A stretch of 64,000 nt of DNA, from NCBI RefSeq assembly GCF_001425265.1, contig NZ_LMEC01000021.1, positions 310,001 to 374,000 on the forward strand. Direction: 5' to 3'. The notes under the pieces were generated by a model. That model was not told the DNA's origin. It searched no databases and saw only the letters and a program-made list of their open reading frames with translations. Made by a program: the position numbers and the translations under genes. Below, one piece after another: positions 36,949 through 45,843 of the stretch (position 1 is its first letter; each line of letters begins with the position of its first letter). The DNA comes from Massilia sp. Root418 (lineage in GTDB: Bacteria > Pseudomonadota > Gammaproteobacteria > Burkholderiales > Burkholderiaceae_D).

Positions 36949-36961
36949 CGCATGCTGTCAA
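36933..36961 (-). promoter_or_regulatory. psuK promoter
   Basis: On the minus strand TTGACA (36961-36956), a spacer of exactly 17 bp, then TACGAT (36938-36933). The -35 is perfect. Transcription would start within a few bases of the ATG at 36923, giving a very short leader. Confidence 0.6.
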
Positions 36962-36979
36962 ATTAAGCATCAACCCGTA

Positions 36980-37050
36980 ATTTATACGACTTTCATATAA
37001 ATGGACAAGAAAAATGGTATTTGCCATACATATAAGCGCTGAGGCATAGT
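36980..37050 (-). promoter_or_regulatory. Conserved upstream element, copy B (psuK/pnp region)
   Basis: Read on the minus strand this aligns without gaps to 17351-17421 (51 of 71 identical). ACTATGCC begins at 37050, the identical 18-bp core is 37034-37017, ATTTATA starts at 37002 and TATAAAT at 36986, all at the same offsets as in copy A. It lies 42 bp before the psuK -10 and also about 80 bp before the pnp start on the other strand, so it could control both. Confidence 0.7.
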
Positions 37051-37131
37051 GTCGCCTGTAAATTCGTACGTCATCATCCGTCCACGCAGCGCCCAATCTC
37101 ATAGTCAAACATCTTAAAAACGAGGATAACC

Positions 37132-37971
37132 ATGTCTAATAATTCTCCATTCCAGGCCGCCGCCATCGTCCGTTCGCGCATGCCGGCGAACTTCCAGCCG
37201 CGCCTGGCGATGATCCTGGGGTCCGGCCTGGGCGTGCTGGCGGAACAGATGACGGACGCGGTGACCATCGGTTTCGACGAACTGCCGGGCTTCCCCATCT
37301 CCACCGTGCACGGCCACGCCGGCGCCATGGTGCTGGGCACCCTGAACGGCGTGCAGGTGGTGATGCTGAAGGGCCGCGGCCACTTCTACGAAGGCTACGG
37401 CCTGGGCGTGATGACTTCCGCCGTGCGTACCCTGAAACTGCTGGGCGTGGACTTCTTGTTCGTGACCAACGCGGCCGGTTCGCTGCGTCCCGAAGTCGAT
37501 GCCGGCGCGCTGGTGGCGCTGACCGACCACATCAACTTCCTGCCCGGCACCCCGATGATCGGCCCGAACGACGAACGCTTCGGCCCGCGCTTCTTCAGCA
37601 TGGCCAACGCCTACGACGCCGACCTGCGCAACCTGCTCAAGAGCACCGCGGCAGAGCAGTCCATCACCCTGCACGACGGCGTCTACATCGCCTACGCCGG
37701 CCCGAACTTCGAAACCCCGGCTGAAATCCGCGCCTTCAAGACGCTGGGCGCGGACGTGGTGGGCATGTCGGTGGTGCCGGAAGTGGTGCCGGCGCGCCAC
37801 TGCGGCCTGAAGGTGGTGGGCGTGTCCGTCATCACCAACCTGGCCGAAGGCCTGTCGCCGTTCCCGCTGTCGCACGAGCAGACCCTGAAATACGCCGCCA
37901 TCGGCGCCGAAAGCCTGATCAAGCTGATCCTGGCCTTCGTGGAAAACGTGGCAAAAACGCCTAAGGCGTAA
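37132..37971 (+). CDS. Purine-nucleoside phosphorylase (trimeric, PunA/XapA type)
   Basis: 279 residues; GAGG precedes the ATG at 37132. Phosphate-binding ILGSGLG, GRGHFYEGYG, TNAAGSLRPEVDAGAL, the base/sugar-binding YAGPNFETPAEIR and VVGMSVVPEVVPARHCGL are all present, which is the low-molecular-weight (trimeric) PNP family with PunA and xanthosine phosphorylase. It splits purine nucleosides with phosphate to base and (deoxy)ribose 1-phosphate. First gene of the operon with deoB, deoC, ALDH, deoA, cdd and a deaminase. I cannot decide between guanosine/inosine and xanthosine preference. Confidence 0.93.
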   Translation: MSNNSPFQAAAIVRSRMPANFQPRLAMILGSGLGVLAEQMTDAVTIGFDELPGFPISTVHGHAGAMVLGTLNGVQVVMLKGRGHFYEGYGLGVMTSAVRTLKLLGVDFLFVTNAAGSLRPEVDAGALVALTDHINFLPGTPMIGPNDERFGPRFFSMANAYDADLRNLLKSTAAEQSITLHDGVYIAYAGPNFETPAEIRAFKTLGADVVGMSVVPEVVPARHCGLKVVGVSVITNLAEGLSPFPLSHEQTLKYAAIGAESLIKLILAFVENVAKTPKA

Positions 37972-37977
37972 GAAGAA

Positions 37978-37998
37978 AGGGGCGGCTGGACCGCCCCT
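37978..37998 (+). terminator. Hairpin between pnp and deoB
   Basis: AGGGGCGG (37978-37985), loop CTGGA, CCGCCCCT (37991-37998). The stem is perfect but the T-run after it is poor (GTGCTTTATT), so it is more likely a partial terminator or an mRNA-processing/stability element inside the operon. Confidence 0.5.
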
Positions 37999-38040
37999 GT
38001 GCTTTATTCGGCATAAACTGACCTTTTGAGCGAGCCTATC

Positions 38041-39234
38041 ATGTCACGCGCATTCATCCTCCTGCTGGACTCCTTCGGCCTGGGCGCAACGCCCGATGCC
38101 GACAAATACGGCGACAGCGCCACCAACACTTTCGGCCACATCGCCGCCTGGGCTGCCAGGGAAGGCAAGCCGATGTCGCTGCCCAACATGGAAAAACTGG
38201 GCCTGGCCGCCGCCGCCCACGCGGCCAGCGGCCAGTGGGCCGAAGGCTTCGCCCTGCGCGACGGTTTCACCGCCGCCTACGGCGCGGCGCGCGAGCAATC
38301 CACCGGCAAGGACACGCAGAGCGGCCACTGGGAAATCGCCGGCGTGCCGGTGCTGTTCGACTGGGGCTACTTCCCCAAGACCGTGCCGTCCTTCCCCAAG
38401 GAGCTGACCGACAAGCTGCAGGAACTGACCGGCGTGCCCGGCTTCCTCGGCAACTGCCACGCTTCCGGCACCACCATCATCAACCAGCTGGGCGATGAGC
38501 ACGTCGCCAGCGGCAAGCCGATTCTCTACACCTCGGCCGACTCGGTGCTGCAGATCGCCTGCCACGAAGAGCACTTCGGCCTGGAGCGCCTCTACGACAT
38601 GTGCGAGAAGGCCTATGAGCTGGTCAAGCCGTACAACATCGGCCGCATCATCGCGCGTCCCTTCGTGGGCGCCAACGGCAACTACAAGCGCACCGCCAAC
38701 CGCCACGACTACGCCATTCCGCCGCACGCGCCCACCTTGCTGGACCACGTGAAGAACGACGGCGGCGAAGTGATCGCCCTGGGCAAGATCAGCGACATCT
38801 ACGCCGCGCAAGGCGTGAGCCGCGTGGTCAAGGGCCCGGACAATATGGCGCTGTTCGACGCGCTGCTGAAAGTGCAGGACGAGGCGGGCGACAAGTCGCT
38901 CACTTTTGTCAACTTCGTCGACTTCGACCAGGCTTTCGGCCACCGCCGCGACGTGGCCGGCTACGCGAACGCGCTGCACGAGATGGACGCGCGCCTGCCC
39001 GAATTCTTCGCGAAGATGAAGGACGGCGACCTGTGCGTGATCACGGCCGACCATGGCTGCGATCCGACTTCGCCCGGCTCGGACCACACCCGCGAACACA
39101 TCCCGATGATCTTCTTCGGTCCAGGCGTGCAAGGCCGCCCGCTCGGCATCTCGGAGACCTTCTCCGATATCGGCCAGACGCTGGCCCACCACCTGGGCGT
39201 GAAACCACTTTCCAACGGAACCAACCTCTTATGA
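38041..39234 (+). CDS. deoB: Phosphopentomutase
   Basis: 397 residues from the ATG at 38041. Alkaline-phosphatase superfamily metal sites are present: the N-terminal LLLDSFGLGATPDAD, DTQSGHWEIAG in the first third, and the C-terminal ITADHGCDPTSPGSDHTREH. It converts (deoxy)ribose 1-phosphate from PNP and DeoA into the 5-phosphate. Its TGA overlaps the deoC ATG by 4 bp. Confidence 0.95.
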   Translation: MSRAFILLLDSFGLGATPDADKYGDSATNTFGHIAAWAAREGKPMSLPNMEKLGLAAAAHAASGQWAEGFALRDGFTAAYGAAREQSTGKDTQSGHWEIAGVPVLFDWGYFPKTVPSFPKELTDKLQELTGVPGFLGNCHASGTTIINQLGDEHVASGKPILYTSADSVLQIACHEEHFGLERLYDMCEKAYELVKPYNIGRIIARPFVGANGNYKRTANRHDYAIPPHAPTLLDHVKNDGGEVIALGKISDIYAAQGVSRVVKGPDNMALFDALLKVQDEAGDKSLTFVNFVDFDQAFGHRRDVAGYANALHEMDARLPEFFAKMKDGDLCVITADHGCDPTSPGSDHTREHIPMIFFGPGVQGRPLGISETFSDIGQTLAHHLGVKPLSNGTNLL

Positions 39235-40187
39235 CCATCCCGCACGACTTCAAGCGCACCGAGGCCATGGCCCTCGACCTGAGCTGGCTGAACCATATCC
39301 ACGTGAACAAGGCAGCGGCCGACCGCCGCGCCGCCTCGCTGGCGAACCGCCGCTCGGTGAAGAAAGAGTACCAGGCTGCCTGGTTGGTGAAGGCCATCGG
39401 CCTGATCGACCTGACCACGCTGTCGGGCGACGACACCCCGGGCCGCGTGGAGCGCCTGTGCATGAAGGCCATGCGTCCGCTGCGCTCGGACCTGGTGGAA
39501 GCGCTGGGCGTCTCGAATGTGACCACCGGCGCGGTGTGCGTGTACCACGAGATGATCAAGCCGGCGGTGCAGGTGCTGCAAGGCCGCCTGCCCATCGCTG
39601 CCGTCTCCACTGGCTTCCCGGCCGGCCTGACCAGCATGGAAACCAAGGTGCGCGAGATTGAATTGAGCGTGGCCGCGGGCGCCACCGAGATCGACATCGT
39701 GATCACCCGCCAGCACGTCCTGACCGGCAACTGGCAGGCGCTGTACGACGAAATGCTGGCTTACCGCAAAGCCTGCGGCGAAGCGCACGTGAAAGCCATC
39801 CTGGCCACCGGCGACCTGGTGACCCTGGAAAACGTGGCCAAGGCTTCGTGGGTGTGCATGATGGCCGGCGCCGACTTCATCAAGACCTCCACCGGCAAGG
39901 AGGGCGTGAACGCCACCATCCCGGTGTCGCTGGTGATGGTGCGCGCGATCCGCGAATTCTACGAGCAGACCGGTTTCAAGATCGGCTACAAGCCTGCGGG
40001 CGGCGTGGGCACCGCGAAGGGCGCCTTGCAGTACATGACGGTGATGAAAGAGGAACTGGGTAATGACTGGCTGGAGCCGCACCTGTTCCGCATCGGCGCA
40101 TCGAGCCTGCTGACCGACATCGAGCGCCAGCTGGAGCACTACGTCACCGGCAATTACTCCGCCGCTCACCGTCACGCGCAACCGTAA
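39231..40187 (+). CDS. deoC: Deoxyribose-phosphate aldolase
   Basis: 318 residues; the start overlaps the deoB stop (ATGA). The class I aldolase core is clear: VSTGFPAGL, ATEIDIVITR, the Schiff-base Lys in DFIKTSTGKEG and the second Lys/Gly loop YKPAGGVGT. It is longer than E. coli DeoC (about 259) owing to an N-terminal helical extension, a variant seen in other bacteria. It splits 2-deoxyribose 5-phosphate into glyceraldehyde 3-phosphate and acetaldehyde, the latter a likely substrate for the ALDH encoded next. Confidence 0.94.
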   Translation: MTIPHDFKRTEAMALDLSWLNHIHVNKAAADRRAASLANRRSVKKEYQAAWLVKAIGLIDLTTLSGDDTPGRVERLCMKAMRPLRSDLVEALGVSNVTTGAVCVYHEMIKPAVQVLQGRLPIAAVSTGFPAGLTSMETKVREIELSVAAGATEIDIVITRQHVLTGNWQALYDEMLAYRKACGEAHVKAILATGDLVTLENVAKASWVCMMAGADFIKTSTGKEGVNATIPVSLVMVRAIREFYEQTGFKIGYKPAGGVGTAKGALQYMTVMKEELGNDWLEPHLFRIGASSLLTDIERQLEHYVTGNYSAAHRHAQP

Positions 40188-40208
40188 GAACATCGAGAAG
40201 ACACCGCT

Positions 40209-42593
40209 ATGCCAACTATCAACGAGATCCTCAACACCATGGAATACGGCCCGGCACCAGAAAGCCAGAAAGAAGCGCAAGCGTGGCTGGACCAGAAGGG
40301 CCGCCAGTTCGGCCTGTTCATCGACAACGCCTGGAGCGACGCCGGTGAAGTGTTCGCCTCGACCAACCCGGCCGACGGCAAGGAGCTGGCCAGGCTGACG
40401 CAGGCGACCGGCGACGACGTCGACCGCGCCGTGGCAGCCGCGCGCCGCGCGCAGCCGGCCTGGCAGGGACTGGGCGGCCATGGCCGCGCCAGGATCCTGT
40501 ACGCCATCGCGCGCCTGATGCAAAAGCATGCGCGCCTGTTCGCCGTGCTGGAAACGCTGGACAACGGCAAGACCATCCGCGAAACCCGCGACGCCGACCT
40601 GCCGCTGGTGGCGCGCCACTTCTACTACCACGCCGGCTGGGCCCAGCTGCAGGACGAAGAATTCGCCAACCACCGCCCGGTGGGCGTGGTGGGCCAGATC
40701 GTCCCCTGGAATTTCCCGCTGCTGATGCTGGCGTGGAAAATCGCCCCGGCGCTGGCTGCCGGCAACACCGTGGTGTTCAAGCCGGCGGAGTTCACCTCGC
40801 TGACCGCCATGCTGTTCGCCGACATCTGCGTGCAGGCCGGCGTGCCGGCCGGCGTGGTCAACATCGTCACCGGCGACGGCCGCGTGGGCGAAGCCATCGT
40901 GAACCACGCAGGCATCGACAAGCTGGCCTTCACCGGCTCCACCGAAGTGGGCCGCCTGATCCGCCAGGCCACCGCAGGCAGCGGCAAGAAGCTGTCGCTG
41001 GAACTGGGCGGCAAGTCGCCCTTCATCGTCTTCGAAGACGCCGACCTGGACGCCGCGGTCGAAGGCCTGGTCGATTCCATCTGGTTCAACCAGGGCCAGG
41101 TCTGCTGCGCCGGTTCGCGCCTGCTGGTGCAGGAGTCCGTGGAAGAGCGCTTCCTGAACAAGCTGCGTGCGCGCATGGACAACCTGCGCCTCGGCTCGCC
41201 GCTCGACAAGTCGATGGACATCGGCGCCCTGGTCGACCCGGTGCAGCGCCAGCGCATCCACGGCCTGGTGGAGTCGGCGCGCAGCGAAGGCTGCACCGTG
41301 TACCAGCCGGCCGGCTGCGCCATCCCGGCCGACGGCTCCTGGTTCCCGCCCACCCTGATCACCGGCGCCTCGACCTCGGCCGCCGTGGCGCAAGCCGAGA
41401 TCTTCGGCCCGGTGCTGGTGGCGATGAGCTTCCGCACGCCGCCTGAAGCGGTACAGCTGGCCAACAACACCGTGTACGGCCTGGCCTCCTGCGTGTGGAC
41501 CGAGAACATTTCGCTGGCGCTGGACGTGGCACCGCAGATCAAGGCCGGCGTGGTGTGGATCAACACCGCCAACCAGTTCGATGCCGCTTGCGGCTTCGGC
41601 GGCTACCGCGAATCCGGCTACGGCCGCGAAGGCGGCCGTGAAGGCATGTACGAATATCTGGTGCCCGTGTCGGAAGACGCGCGCCCTGCGGCGCCCGTGC
41701 TGGCGGCGCCCGCGAAAGCCAAGGCTGCGCCGGCCGCCGCCGACGCATTCGCCATCGACCGCACCGCCAAGCTGTACATCGGCGGCAAGCAGGCCCGCCC
41801 GGACGGCGCCTACAGCCGCGCAGTGCACGGCGCGGACGGCAAGTTTGTCGGCGAAGTGGGCGAAGGCAACCGCAAGGACATCCGCAACGCCGTGGAAGCC
41901 GCGCACAAGGCCACCGGCTGGACCAAGGCCACCGCGCACAACCGCGCGCAGGTGCTGTTCTACATCGCCGAGAACCTGGCCGCGCGCGGCGAGGAATTCG
42001 CCGCCCGCATCGGCGCCATGACCGGCGCCAAGAATCCCGAGAGGGAAGTGCAAGCGGCCATCGAGCGCCTGTTCTACTGGGCGGCATGGGCCGACAAGTA
42101 CGACGGCCTGGCGCACCAGCCGCCGATGCACGGCATCACCGTGGCGCTGAACGAAGCCGTCGGTGTTATCGGCATCGTGGCGCCGAACGAGTCGCCGCTG
42201 CTGGGCTTCATCTCGCTGGTGGCGCCCGCCATCGCCGTGGGCAACCGCGTGGTGGTGGTGCCGTCGGAAGCGCATCCGCTGTCGGCCACGGACCTGTACC
42301 AGGTGTTCGACACCTCCGACCTGCCGGGCGGCGTGGTCAACATCGTCACCGGCTCTGCGGACGAGCTGGCGCGCACGCTGGCATCGCACTCGGACGTCGA
42401 CGCGGTGTGGCGCCATGACGGTTCGGCCGAAGGCTGCGCCGAAGTGGAGCGCCTGTCGGCCGCGTCCCTGAAACGCACCTGGACCGGCGGCGCCAAAGGC
42501 CGCGACTGGTACAGCACAGCGCAGGCGGGCGGCCGCGCCGTGCTGGCGCACGCGTCGCAGGTGAAAAACATCTGGATACCGTACGGCGTATAA
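40209..42593 (+). CDS. ALDH16-type two-domain aldehyde dehydrogenase
   Basis: 794 residues. The first domain (about 1-480) is a full aldehyde dehydrogenase: PWNFPLLMLAWKIAPALAAG, FTGSTEVGRLIRQA, LELGGKSPF and the catalytic NQGQVCCAG (Cys299 or Cys300). After an Ala/Pro/Lys linker (about 497-515) a second ALDH-like domain starts (AKLYIGGKQARPDG) with a Rossmann part (GVIGIVAPNESPLLGF) but stops before any catalytic Cys segment. This is the architecture of the ALDH16 family, with an active first domain as known for bacterial members. In a deo operon it probably oxidises acetaldehyde from DeoC to acetate. Confidence 0.9.
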   Translation: MPTINEILNTMEYGPAPESQKEAQAWLDQKGRQFGLFIDNAWSDAGEVFASTNPADGKELARLTQATGDDVDRAVAAARRAQPAWQGLGGHGRARILYAIARLMQKHARLFAVLETLDNGKTIRETRDADLPLVARHFYYHAGWAQLQDEEFANHRPVGVVGQIVPWNFPLLMLAWKIAPALAAGNTVVFKPAEFTSLTAMLFADICVQAGVPAGVVNIVTGDGRVGEAIVNHAGIDKLAFTGSTEVGRLIRQATAGSGKKLSLELGGKSPFIVFEDADLDAAVEGLVDSIWFNQGQVCCAGSRLLVQESVEERFLNKLRARMDNLRLGSPLDKSMDIGALVDPVQRQRIHGLVESARSEGCTVYQPAGCAIPADGSWFPPTLITGASTSAAVAQAEIFGPVLVAMSFRTPPEAVQLANNTVYGLASCVWTENISLALDVAPQIKAGVVWINTANQFDAACGFGGYRESGYGREGGREGMYEYLVPVSEDARPAAPVLAAPAKAKAAPAAADAFAIDRTAKLYIGGKQARPDGAYSRAVHGADGKFVGEVGEGNRKDIRNAVEAAHKATGWTKATAHNRAQVLFYIAENLAARGEEFAARIGAMTGAKNPEREVQAAIERLFYWAAWADKYDGLAHQPPMHGITVALNEAVGVIGIVAPNESPLLGFISLVAPAIAVGNRVVVVPSEAHPLSATDLYQVFDTSDLPGGVVNIVTGSADELARTLASHSDVDAVWRHDGSAEGCAEVERLSAASLKRTWTGGAKGRDWYSTAQAGGRAVLAHASQVKNIWIPYGV

Positions 42594-42598
42594 AGGTT

Positions 42599-42695
42599 GG
42601 CGGGTTACGCACTGCGTGCTAACCCGCCCTACGAACCTGCGAGTGCATGTATCGATTGCGTAGGGCGGGTTAGGTGCGCAGCACCGTAACCCGCC
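42599..42695. repeat. Palindromic GGCGGGTTA repeat 2 (paired)
   Basis: Two hairpins in mirror order: GGCGGGTTACGC...GCTAACCCGCCCTACG (42599-42633) and CGTAGGGCGGGTTAG...CGTAACCCGCC (42659-42695), with a 25-bp linker. Fills most of the ALDH-deoA gap. Confidence 0.9.
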
Positions 42696-42758
42696 GGGAG
42701 GGGCCGCAGACCATACCCTGGCCTGCGGCCCAACTACCTTAAAAAGAAGAGAAAAACC

Positions 42759-44081
42759 ATGTTCCTGACCCAAGAAATCATCCGCAAGAAACGCGACAAG
42801 GGCGTGCTGAGCGCCGAAGAAATCCAGTTCTTCGTGCGCGGCATTACCGATGGCAGCGTCAGCGAAGGGCAGATCGCCGCGCTGGCCATGGCCGTCTTCT
42901 TCAACGACATGAACATGGACGAGCGTGTGGCCTTCACCCTGGCCATGCGCGATTCCGGCCAGGTGCTGGAGTGGAAATCGCTGAACCTGCCCGGTCCCGT
43001 GATGGACAAGCACTCCACCGGCGGCGTGGGCGACGTGGTCTCGCTGATGCTGGGACCGATGATTGCCGCCTGCGGCGGTTTCGTGCCGATGATCTCGGGA
43101 CGCGGCCTGGGCCACACCGGCGGCACGCTGGACAAGTTCGACTCCATCCCCGGCTATTCCACCGTGCCGGACAACGACAAGTTCCGCCAGGTGGTGCGCG
43201 ACGTGGGCGTGGCCATCATCGGCCAGACCGCCTCGCTGGCGCCGTCCGACAAGCGCTTCTATTCCATCCGCGACGTCACCGCCACCGTGGAATCGGTGGC
43301 CATGATCACCGGCTCCATCCTGTCGAAGAAACTGTCGGCCGGCCTGGACGTGCTGGCCATGGATGTGAAAGTGGGCTCGGGCGCCTTCATGCCTAGTTAC
43401 GAAAAATCGGTGGAACTGGCCGAGAGCATCGTCACCGTCGGCAACGGCGCGGGCACGCTGACGTCGGCGCTGCTCACCGACATGAACGAATCGCTCTCGC
43501 CGTGGGCCGGCAATGCGCTGGAAGTGCGCGGCGCCATCGACTACCTGACCGGCAAATGCCGTCCGGCGCGCCTGCACGAAGTGACGATGGCGCTATGCGC
43601 CGAGATGCTGGTGCTGGGCAAGCTGGCCGCCACCGAGACGGAAGCGCGCGCCAGGCTGCAGCATGCGCTGGACTCCGGCGAAGCCGCCGAGCGCTTCGCG
43701 CGCATGGTGGCCGCGCTGGGCGGCCCGTCCGACCTGATGACGAATATGGACAAGCACCTGGAAAAAGCGCCGGTGGTGGTGGACGTGCCGGCGCTGTCGT
43801 CCGGCTACGCCGCCAGGACCGTATGCCGCGACATCGGCCTGGCGGTGGTTGCGCTGGGCGGCGGCCGCCGCGTCCCGACCGACAAGATCGACTTCGCGGT
43901 CGGCCTGACTGACCTGGTGGAACTGGGCCAGCCGGTGCAAGCCGGCCAGCCGCTGGCAAAAGTGCACGCCCGCACCGAAGCGGCGGCGCAAGCCGCCGTG
44001 GCGCAGATCCAGGCCGCCTACAGCATCGCCGGCGCCGCGCCAGCCGCCAACCCGGTCATCTACCGCACCATCCGCCCGTGA
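42759..44081 (+). CDS. deoA: Thymidine phosphorylase
   Basis: 440 residues, the usual length; AAGAGA precedes the ATG. Phosphate/pyrimidine-binding motifs KHSTGGVGDVVSLMLGP and the family signature SGRGLGHTGGTLDKFDSIPG are intact, as is VGSGAFMPS. It splits thymidine and deoxyuridine into base and deoxyribose 1-phosphate. The sugar goes to DeoB and DeoC of the same operon and the base can enter the reductive pathway at 57-64 kb. Confidence 0.95.
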   Translation: MFLTQEIIRKKRDKGVLSAEEIQFFVRGITDGSVSEGQIAALAMAVFFNDMNMDERVAFTLAMRDSGQVLEWKSLNLPGPVMDKHSTGGVGDVVSLMLGPMIAACGGFVPMISGRGLGHTGGTLDKFDSIPGYSTVPDNDKFRQVVRDVGVAIIGQTASLAPSDKRFYSIRDVTATVESVAMITGSILSKKLSAGLDVLAMDVKVGSGAFMPSYEKSVELAESIVTVGNGAGTLTSALLTDMNESLSPWAGNALEVRGAIDYLTGKCRPARLHEVTMALCAEMLVLGKLAATETEARARLQHALDSGEAAERFARMVAALGGPSDLMTNMDKHLEKAPVVVDVPALSSGYAARTVCRDIGLAVVALGGGRRVPTDKIDFAVGLTDLVELGQPVQAGQPLAKVHARTEAAAQAAVAQIQAAYSIAGAAPAANPVIYRTIRP

Positions 44082-44086
44082 AGAGT

Positions 44087-44171
44087 GGCGGGTTGCGGCG
44101 CGTTGCGCCCAACCCGCCCCACGGGACGGGCAACACCGTAGGGCGGGTTAGCGCCGCAGGCGTAACCCGCC
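44087..44171. repeat. Palindromic GGCGGGTTA repeat 3 (paired)
   Basis: GGCGGGTTGCGG...CCCAACCCGCC (from 44087) and GTAGGGCGGGTTAGCG...CGTAACCCGCC (44138-44171), with a short linker. It lies between deoA and cdd. Confidence 0.88.
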
Positions 44172-44206
44172 GCGCGCCGCCCGAGACCAACGCACAAGGA
44201 ACCGCA

Positions 44207-44614
44207 ATGAACAACGAACAACTGATCGCCGAAGCCGCGCAGGCGCGCCTGAAGGCCTACACGCCTTACTCCAACTTCAAGGTCGGCGCCGCGCTGCTGA
44301 CCCGCGACGGCAAGGTATTCCACGGCTGTAACGTGGAGAACGCGTCCTATGGCCTGTGCAACTGCGCCGAACGCACCGCCTTCTTCAGCGCCATCGCGCA
44401 CGGCTACAAGCCGGGCGACTTCGACAAGCTGGCCGTCATCGGCGAGACCGACGGCCCGATCGCCCCCTGCGGCGCCTGCCGCCAGGTGACCCTGGAGCTG
44501 GGCGGCAACGACCTGCCCGTGGTGCTGAGCAACCTGAAGGGCGACGTCTTCGAAACCACCGCGTCAGCCCAGCTGCCGAACGCCTTTGGCGGCGCGGACC
44601 TGAAGAAGAAGTAA
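44207..44614 (+). CDS. cdd: Cytidine deaminase
   Basis: 135 residues, homotetrameric-type length. AAGGA precedes the ATG at 44207. Zinc site: Cys53-Ala54-Glu55 in LCNCAERTAF, with Cys88 and Cys91 in APCGACRQ; three Cys ligands mark the tetrameric class. It converts cytidine/deoxycytidine to uridine/deoxyuridine, feeding DeoA and the pyrimidine pathway. The next deaminase-like gene starts 5 bp after the stop. Confidence 0.95.
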   Translation: MNNEQLIAEAAQARLKAYTPYSNFKVGAALLTRDGKVFHGCNVENASYGLCNCAERTAFFSAIAHGYKPGDFDKLAVIGETDGPIAPCGACRQVTLELGGNDLPVVLSNLKGDVFETTASAQLPNAFGGADLKKK

Positions 44615-44619
44615 GCATC

Positions 44620-45843
44620 TTGAAGAAGGTTATCGACGTGCAGGCTGCGGTCGCCGTTGCGGCGGCCGAGGCCATCGTGGCGAAAACGCAGGGCACTTTC
44701 GGTGTCGGCGGCGCCATGCTGGACCAGACCGGCAAAGTGCTCAAGTCGCTGCACAACAACGTGATCCGCCAGGGCATGGTGTACGACCCCACCGCGCACG
44801 GCGAGCGCCAGCTGATCGACTGGTACTACGCCGAGCGCGCCAAGGGCGTGCCGCTGCCCGAGCCGAAGGACATCACCATCGTCACCTCGCTCGATCCATG
44901 CTGCATGTGCACGGGCGCCATCCTGGCCGGCGGCTTCAACGTGATGGTGGCGGCCACCGACGCCAACGCCGGCATCAACTACGACAGCAGCGCGCGATTC
45001 GATGCGCTGCCGGAGGGCCTGCGCACGCAAGCCCAGGCCAGCTTCAGCTATCCGGCCGTGCTGGGCGATTCGCAGTACGCGCGCCCGGCGCACGGCATGG
45101 CGCCCAGGTCCTTTTTCATCGGCAAGACCATCGCCGAGCCCACCCAGGCGTTGTGCTCGCTGGTGTTCGAGGCCACGGCCAAGGGCGCGATGGCGCTGTT
45201 CAATGTCGATCCGCCGCGCGCGCAGCTGAAGGACCCGGCCACGCTGTCGCCCAAGCACGCCATCGTATCGGCCCTGCGCAAGGTATTCCCGGAGGCGCTG
45301 TCGGTGCGCTGCGCGCCGCAGCGGCCGGACGCGCAGCTGGCGCCGGCCCTGAAGAAGGCCATGGCGCGCGACAAGGTGATGGGCGGAAAGGGCGACGCGG
45401 TCGCCTTGCTTGACTCCTTCGGCAACCTGCTGCTGTGCATGCCGGGCCGACGCAACAAGTCCGGCATCCGCACCGCCTTCATGGAATGCACGCGCGCCTA
45501 CGCGCAGCTGCGCTACAAGCTGCTCGACGGCGCCCGGATCGGCCCCGCGCAGCGCGAGGAAATCCGCCAGTACCTGGGCCATCCCAAGGACGGCACCTTT
45601 GTCTTCGCCAACGGGCCGGACGACGGCGCCCTCAGCTTCATGGAGCTGGGCGCGTACGGCTCCACCATGGAAGGCGAGCTGCCGGAATCAAACCCGGCGC
45701 AGTTCCAGTACGTGCGGCCGTCCCTGCCGCAGCAGGCGCTGGAGCACATCTGCCGCTCCATGCCGCCGCTGTACCGGCATCTGATCCGCATCCGCCCGGT
45801 GCAGGTGGCGGACGCGGAACTGATCGCGGCGCTGGCGGCGTAG
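44620..45843 (+). CDS. Two-domain nucleoside/nucleobase deaminase-like protein
   Basis: 407 residues from a TTG at 44620, with the Lys-rich end of cdd (AAGAAG) serving as a possible ribosome-binding site; exact start is uncertain. The first half has a CDA-fold zinc site: His60-Gly61-Glu62 (TAHGERQLIDW) and Cys94, Cys97 in SLDPCCMCTGAILAGG, the His-Cys-Cys set of guanine/cytosine-type deaminases. The second half (about 205-407) has GDAVALLDSFGNLLLCMPG and RTAFMECTRAYAQLRY, which may be a degenerate deaminase fold without ligands. I do not know a characterised match. Position suggests a purine or pyrimidine (deoxy)nucleoside substrate. Confidence 0.75.
   Translation: MKKVIDVQAAVAVAAAEAIVAKTQGTFGVGGAMLDQTGKVLKSLHNNVIRQGMVYDPTAHGERQLIDWYYAERAKGVPLPEPKDITIVTSLDPCCMCTGAILAGGFNVMVAATDANAGINYDSSARFDALPEGLRTQAQASFSYPAVLGDSQYARPAHGMAPRSFFIGKTIAEPTQALCSLVFEATAKGAMALFNVDPPRAQLKDPATLSPKHAIVSALRKVFPEALSVRCAPQRPDAQLAPALKKAMARDKVMGGKGDAVALLDSFGNLLLCMPGRRNKSGIRTAFMECTRAYAQLRYKLLDGARIGPAQREEIRQYLGHPKDGTFVFANGPDDGALSFMELGAYGSTMEGELPESNPAQFQYVRPSLPQQALEHICRSMPPLYRHLIRIRPVQVADAELIAALAA

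Noticed and set aside
38961..43577. A 1538-codon open frame on the minus strand opposite deoB to deoA
   Set aside because: It is antisense to four clearly recognised enzymes, with His/Arg/Ala/Gly-rich composition typical of shadow frames in GC-rich DNA.
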